A stretch of 23,393 nucleotides of DNA. Source: G020350405 sp964513655. GTDB taxonomy: Bacteria > Planctomycetota > Phycisphaerae > Sedimentisphaerales > Anaerobacaceae. The number at the start of each line of letters is the position of its first letter. The first letter of the stretch is position 1. A program made the position numbers and the translations under genes. This document shows positions 20,891 through 23,393 of the stretch, in pieces. The notes under the pieces are model-generated. The model was not told where the DNA came from, did not search any database, and was given only the letters and a program-made list of their open reading frames with translations. Location: assembly GCA_964513655.1 (NCBI GenBank), contig CAZENQ010000048.1, positions 1 through 23,393 on the forward strand, given 5' to 3'.

Positions 20891-23393
20891 AGAAGCAAAT
20901 TTGGAACATTTTGCTGGCGTTACTCGTGAGTCTGGCCCTTGTATACGAGGCCTCTGCAGGCCAAATTGTAGCTTGGGGGCGGAATGATTACGGTCAATGC
21001 GATGTTCCGGCAGGCGATGATTTTATTGCTATTGCAGCGGGATACGAGAATAGTCTTGCTCTTAAATCCAACGGTACAACCATGGCGTGGGGGAGTTGTA
21101 GAGCGGGTGTGTGTAATACACCAGAGGGTAATGATTTTGTTGCCATTGCGACAGGCTGGTTGCATAGCTTAGCCTTGAAGTCTGATGGGACTATCGTCGG
21201 CTGGGGTACCAATTATTATGGCCAAAGCGACGTGCCGGAGGGTAATGACTTCGCGGCGATTGAAGCCGGTTTTTTGTACAGCGTAGTTGTTAAGTCTGAT
21301 GGTTCACTGTTTGCGTGGGGCTGGAACGGCGAGGGTGAATGTGACGTTCCGTCAGGAAATGACTTCGTTGGTGTTCAGGCCGGCGGATTGTACAACGCCG
21401 CCATCAGGTCTAATGGCTCACTGGTGGCTTGGGGGTTATGCCCTGACCGTTGCCGTGTACCGAGCGGAAATGGTTTTACGGCTTTTGCCACCGGCACATT
21501 TCATGGTATTGCTGTGAGGTCCGATGGAGGACTCGAATCTTGGGGTTATAACAAATATGGTGAGTGTGATGTCCCTGCTGGCAACGATTTTGTTGCCGTC
21601 GAGGCGGGCAGATTTTTCAGTCTTGCTCTTAAATCCGACGGGTCCCTCGTAGCATGGGGATTGAATGATGAAGCGCCTTCAGGTAGGGATTTTACTATGA
21701 TTGCTTCCGGAAACTACCATAGCCTTGCGCTGAACTCCAACCCATCTGAACTTGTTGCAATAGAGATTATTGGTTTGGATGAAGTCAGACAAAATATTCA
21801 AACCCAGTATGAAGCCATTGCCCACTATGCTGACGGAATCAAGAGAGATGCGACCCGCCTGGCGAACTGGAGAGTAGAGCCGAATAGTTCTGCGGAAGTA
21901 CAGGAAGGTTTACTGACGACCAAAGAGATTGATGAATCACATGTTATTGTGGTTTATGCTGAATATACCGAAGGCGGGATTACTCTGGAAGGAGCGATTG
22001 AGGTATATCTATCTTTGCCTAAAACATTTTACGTGCCATCTCAGTACGAGACGATTCAGGAAGCAATAGATGAGGCAATGAATTGTGATAGTGTTGTTTT
22101 AGCCGATGGGGTTTATACCGGCGAGGGTAACCACAACGTAGATTTTCTGGGCAAAAGCATTACGGTCCGCTCAGAATCCGGCCCACAGAATTGCACAATA
22201 GATTGCGAGCACCACGGGCGTGGATTCAGGTTGAAAGACGTTCAAGAGGCATGCGCAACCCTGAACGGATTTACTATTATTAATGGAAACGCCGAAAATG
22301 GTGGCGGCATTTATTGTGACAACAGCAATTTGACGGTCATAAACTGTGCGATCATTGGCAACTCAGCACGATATAATGGCGGCGGTATCTACGGCCGAAA
22401 CAGTAGGCTCACAATCAGCGATTGCACGGTTACTGCAAACAGTAGTATGTCCGGCGGCGGAATCTGTTGCGGGGGAAGCTGGGATGGTCATTGGGGCCTG
22501 TTTACTATAACCAATTGCACAGTTACTGCCAACAATAGTAGGTCGGGCGGCGGAATCTATTGTGGTGGAGAGGGCACTCGCTATGGTCCTGGTGGTATAT
22601 TCAGAATCACCAATTGCACTATCAGCGGTAATTCTGCGGATGGGCAATCGTCTTCCTATGGCGGTGGTATCTACTGTGAGGATGACAATATATTTAAGCT
22701 GGTGGACTGCATTATCGCCGGGAATACAGCCTCAAATGGCGGCGCAATCTATTTCAAATATAGCAACCCGATCATTTCCAACTGCACGTTCGCTGAAAAC
22801 TCGGCATCCAACGGAAACGCTTTAGCTTGCGATTCTCGGTCGCAAAACTATCCGAGCAATCTTCAGTTTAACAACTGCATCTTTTGGAATGGTGGTAATG
22901 AAATATGGAACAATGACGACTCGACGATTACGATTAGCTACAGCAACGTTCAAGGCGCCTGGGAAGGTGTTGGCAACATCGATGCCGACCCGTGTTTTGT
23001 TGAGGCGGGCTATTGGGATGTAGACGGCGTCTGGGCGGAGGGGGATTATCGGCTATTGTCAGATTCACCGTGTATTGACGCCGGCGACCCGAATTATGTG
23101 ACAGAGCCGAATGAGACAGATTCGGATGGCAACCCGCGCATTATAGACGGTGACGAAGACAACATAGCCGTAATTGATATGGGTGCTTACGAGTTTTGGC
23201 CGCCCATCGAAGCCCGGATGAAACTCACACCCCAGACCCTGAATTGCGCTGGCAAGGGCAAATTCATCAAGGCCCACATCATCCTTCCCGAAGACATTTT
23301 CCCCGAAGATGTGGACGTTAACGCTCCGGCCGTAGCCGACCCGCCGGACATCGATTCCGAATATATAAAGGTCCTCGGCGGCGACACCGGCCC
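20887..23393 (+). CDS. RCC1-repeat / Ig-like / beta-helix surface protein (3' end outside window)
   Basis: At least 835 aa, open to the window edge. ATG 20887 follows AAGGGA (20874-20879). Residues 1-25 are a signal peptide (MKKQIWNILLALLVSLALVY, ending EASA). Residues about 26-284 hold seven short RCC1-like blades of about 38 residues with the pattern DVPxGNDFxAIxAG...SLALKSDGSLxAWG, so a beta-propeller is expected. About 285-378 is an Ig-like (BIG-type) module (LVAIEIIGLDEVRQNIQTQY). About 379-690 is a right-handed beta-helix opening YVPSQYETIQEAIDEA with repeated NCTxxxNSxxxGGGIYC rungs. The closure CIDAGDPNY...DGNPR...IDMGAYEF and a module starting LTPQTLNCAGKGKF match the end of the gene at 445. 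Likely a secreted or surface adhesion or glycan-binding protein; the anchoring tail is not visible. Confidence 0.9.
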   Translation, partial: MKKQIWNILLALLVSLALVYEASAGQIVAWGRNDYGQCDVPAGDDFIAIAAGYENSLALKSNGTTMAWGSCRAGVCNTPEGNDFVAIATGWLHSLALKSDGTIVGWGTNYYGQSDVPEGNDFAAIEAGFLYSVVVKSDGSLFAWGWNGEGECDVPSGNDFVGVQAGGLYNAAIRSNGSLVAWGLCPDRCRVPSGNGFTAFATGTFHGIAVRSDGGLESWGYNKYGECDVPAGNDFVAVEAGRFFSLALKSDGSLVAWGLNDEAPSGRDFTMIASGNYHSLALNSNPSELVAIEIIGLDEVRQNIQTQYEAIAHYADGIKRDATRLANWRVEPNSSAEVQEGLLTTKEIDESHVIVVYAEYTEGGITLEGAIEVYLSLPKTFYVPSQYETIQEAIDEAMNCDSVVLADGVYTGEGNHNVDFLGKSITVRSESGPQNCTIDCEHHGRGFRLKDVQEACATLNGFTIINGNAENGGGIYCDNSNLTVINCAIIGNSARYNGGGIYGRNSRLTISDCTVTANSSMSGGGICCGGSWDGHWGLFTITNCTVTANNSRSGGGIYCGGEGTRYGPGGIFRITNCTISGNSADGQSSSYGGGIYCEDDNIFKLVDCIIAGNTASNGGAIYFKYSNPIISNCTFAENSASNGNALACDSRSQNYPSNLQFNNCIFWNGGNEIWNNDDSTITISYSNVQGAWEGVGNIDADPCFVEAGYWDVDGVWAEGDYRLLSDSPCIDAGDPNYVTEPNETDSDGNPRIIDGDEDNIAVIDMGAYEFWPPIEARMKLTPQTLNCAGKGKFIKAHIILPEDIFPEDVDVNAPAVADPPDIDSEYIKVLGGDTG

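Overview
The window looks like a piece of a Planctomycetota chromosome, probably class Phycisphaerae (an inference from gene content; no rRNA or marker gene is present). The basis is the mix of PEP-CTERM and dockerin-type exported proteins, right-handed beta-helix and GLUG-repeat surface proteins, a Tat-exported Gfo/Idh/MocA oxidoreductase next to DUF1080 and DUF6807 genes, and an exported nickel superoxide dismutase. All recognisable genes lie on the + strand. From the late part of dxs (about 4.3 kb) to about 20.3 kb the + strand is visibly richer in G than in C; the first 4.3 kb, the DUF1080 gene and the last gene are more balanced.

Layout: (1) 1-2.1 kb: promoter and a secreted beta-helix protein. 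(2) 2.1-5.0 kb: a decayed small exported ORF, a terminator, then dxs (1-deoxy-D-xylulose-5-phosphate synthase). (3) 5.0-7.3 kb: a 1-kb repeat-rich spacer with a perfect palindrome, a PEP-CTERM protein behind a consensus promoter, and an orphan dockerin module that has lost its N-terminus. (4) 7.3-11.8 kb: NAD kinase, a secreted TPR-like protein and a DinG/XPD-type iron-sulfur helicase. (5) 11.8-13.5 kb: GLUG-repeat surface protein with dockerin-like C-terminus, own promoter and a strong terminator. (6) 13.6-17.3 kb: exported FAD-dependent oxidoreductase, beta-CASP metallo-beta-lactamase RNase, and Ni-SOD with a signal peptide that ends exactly before the His-Cys nickel hook. (7) 17.3-20.3 kb: Tat-exported Gfo/Idh oxidoreductase, DUF1080 lipoprotein (3-keto-disaccharide hydrolase family) and a frameshifted DUF6807 gene, probably an extracytoplasmic sugar-processing cluster; the DUF1080 gene is followed by the decayed C-terminus of a second Gfo/Idh gene. 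(8) 20.3-23.4 kb: promoter, long leader with a hairpin and a 90-codon ORF that overlaps (ATGA) the start of a large RCC1-repeat / Ig-like / beta-helix surface protein cut off by the window end. Its C-terminal part is clearly paralogous to that of the first gene.

Points most worth a second look: the Gfo/Idh C-terminal relic and 23-bp repeat around DUF1080, the DUF6807 frameshift, the exported Ni-SOD, short 7-8 bp tandem arrays placed just after stop codons, the orphan dockerin module, the coupled leader ORF at 20.6 kb, and the base-composition break inside dxs. No tRNA, rRNA, CRISPR array, insertion sequence or recognisable riboswitch was found.
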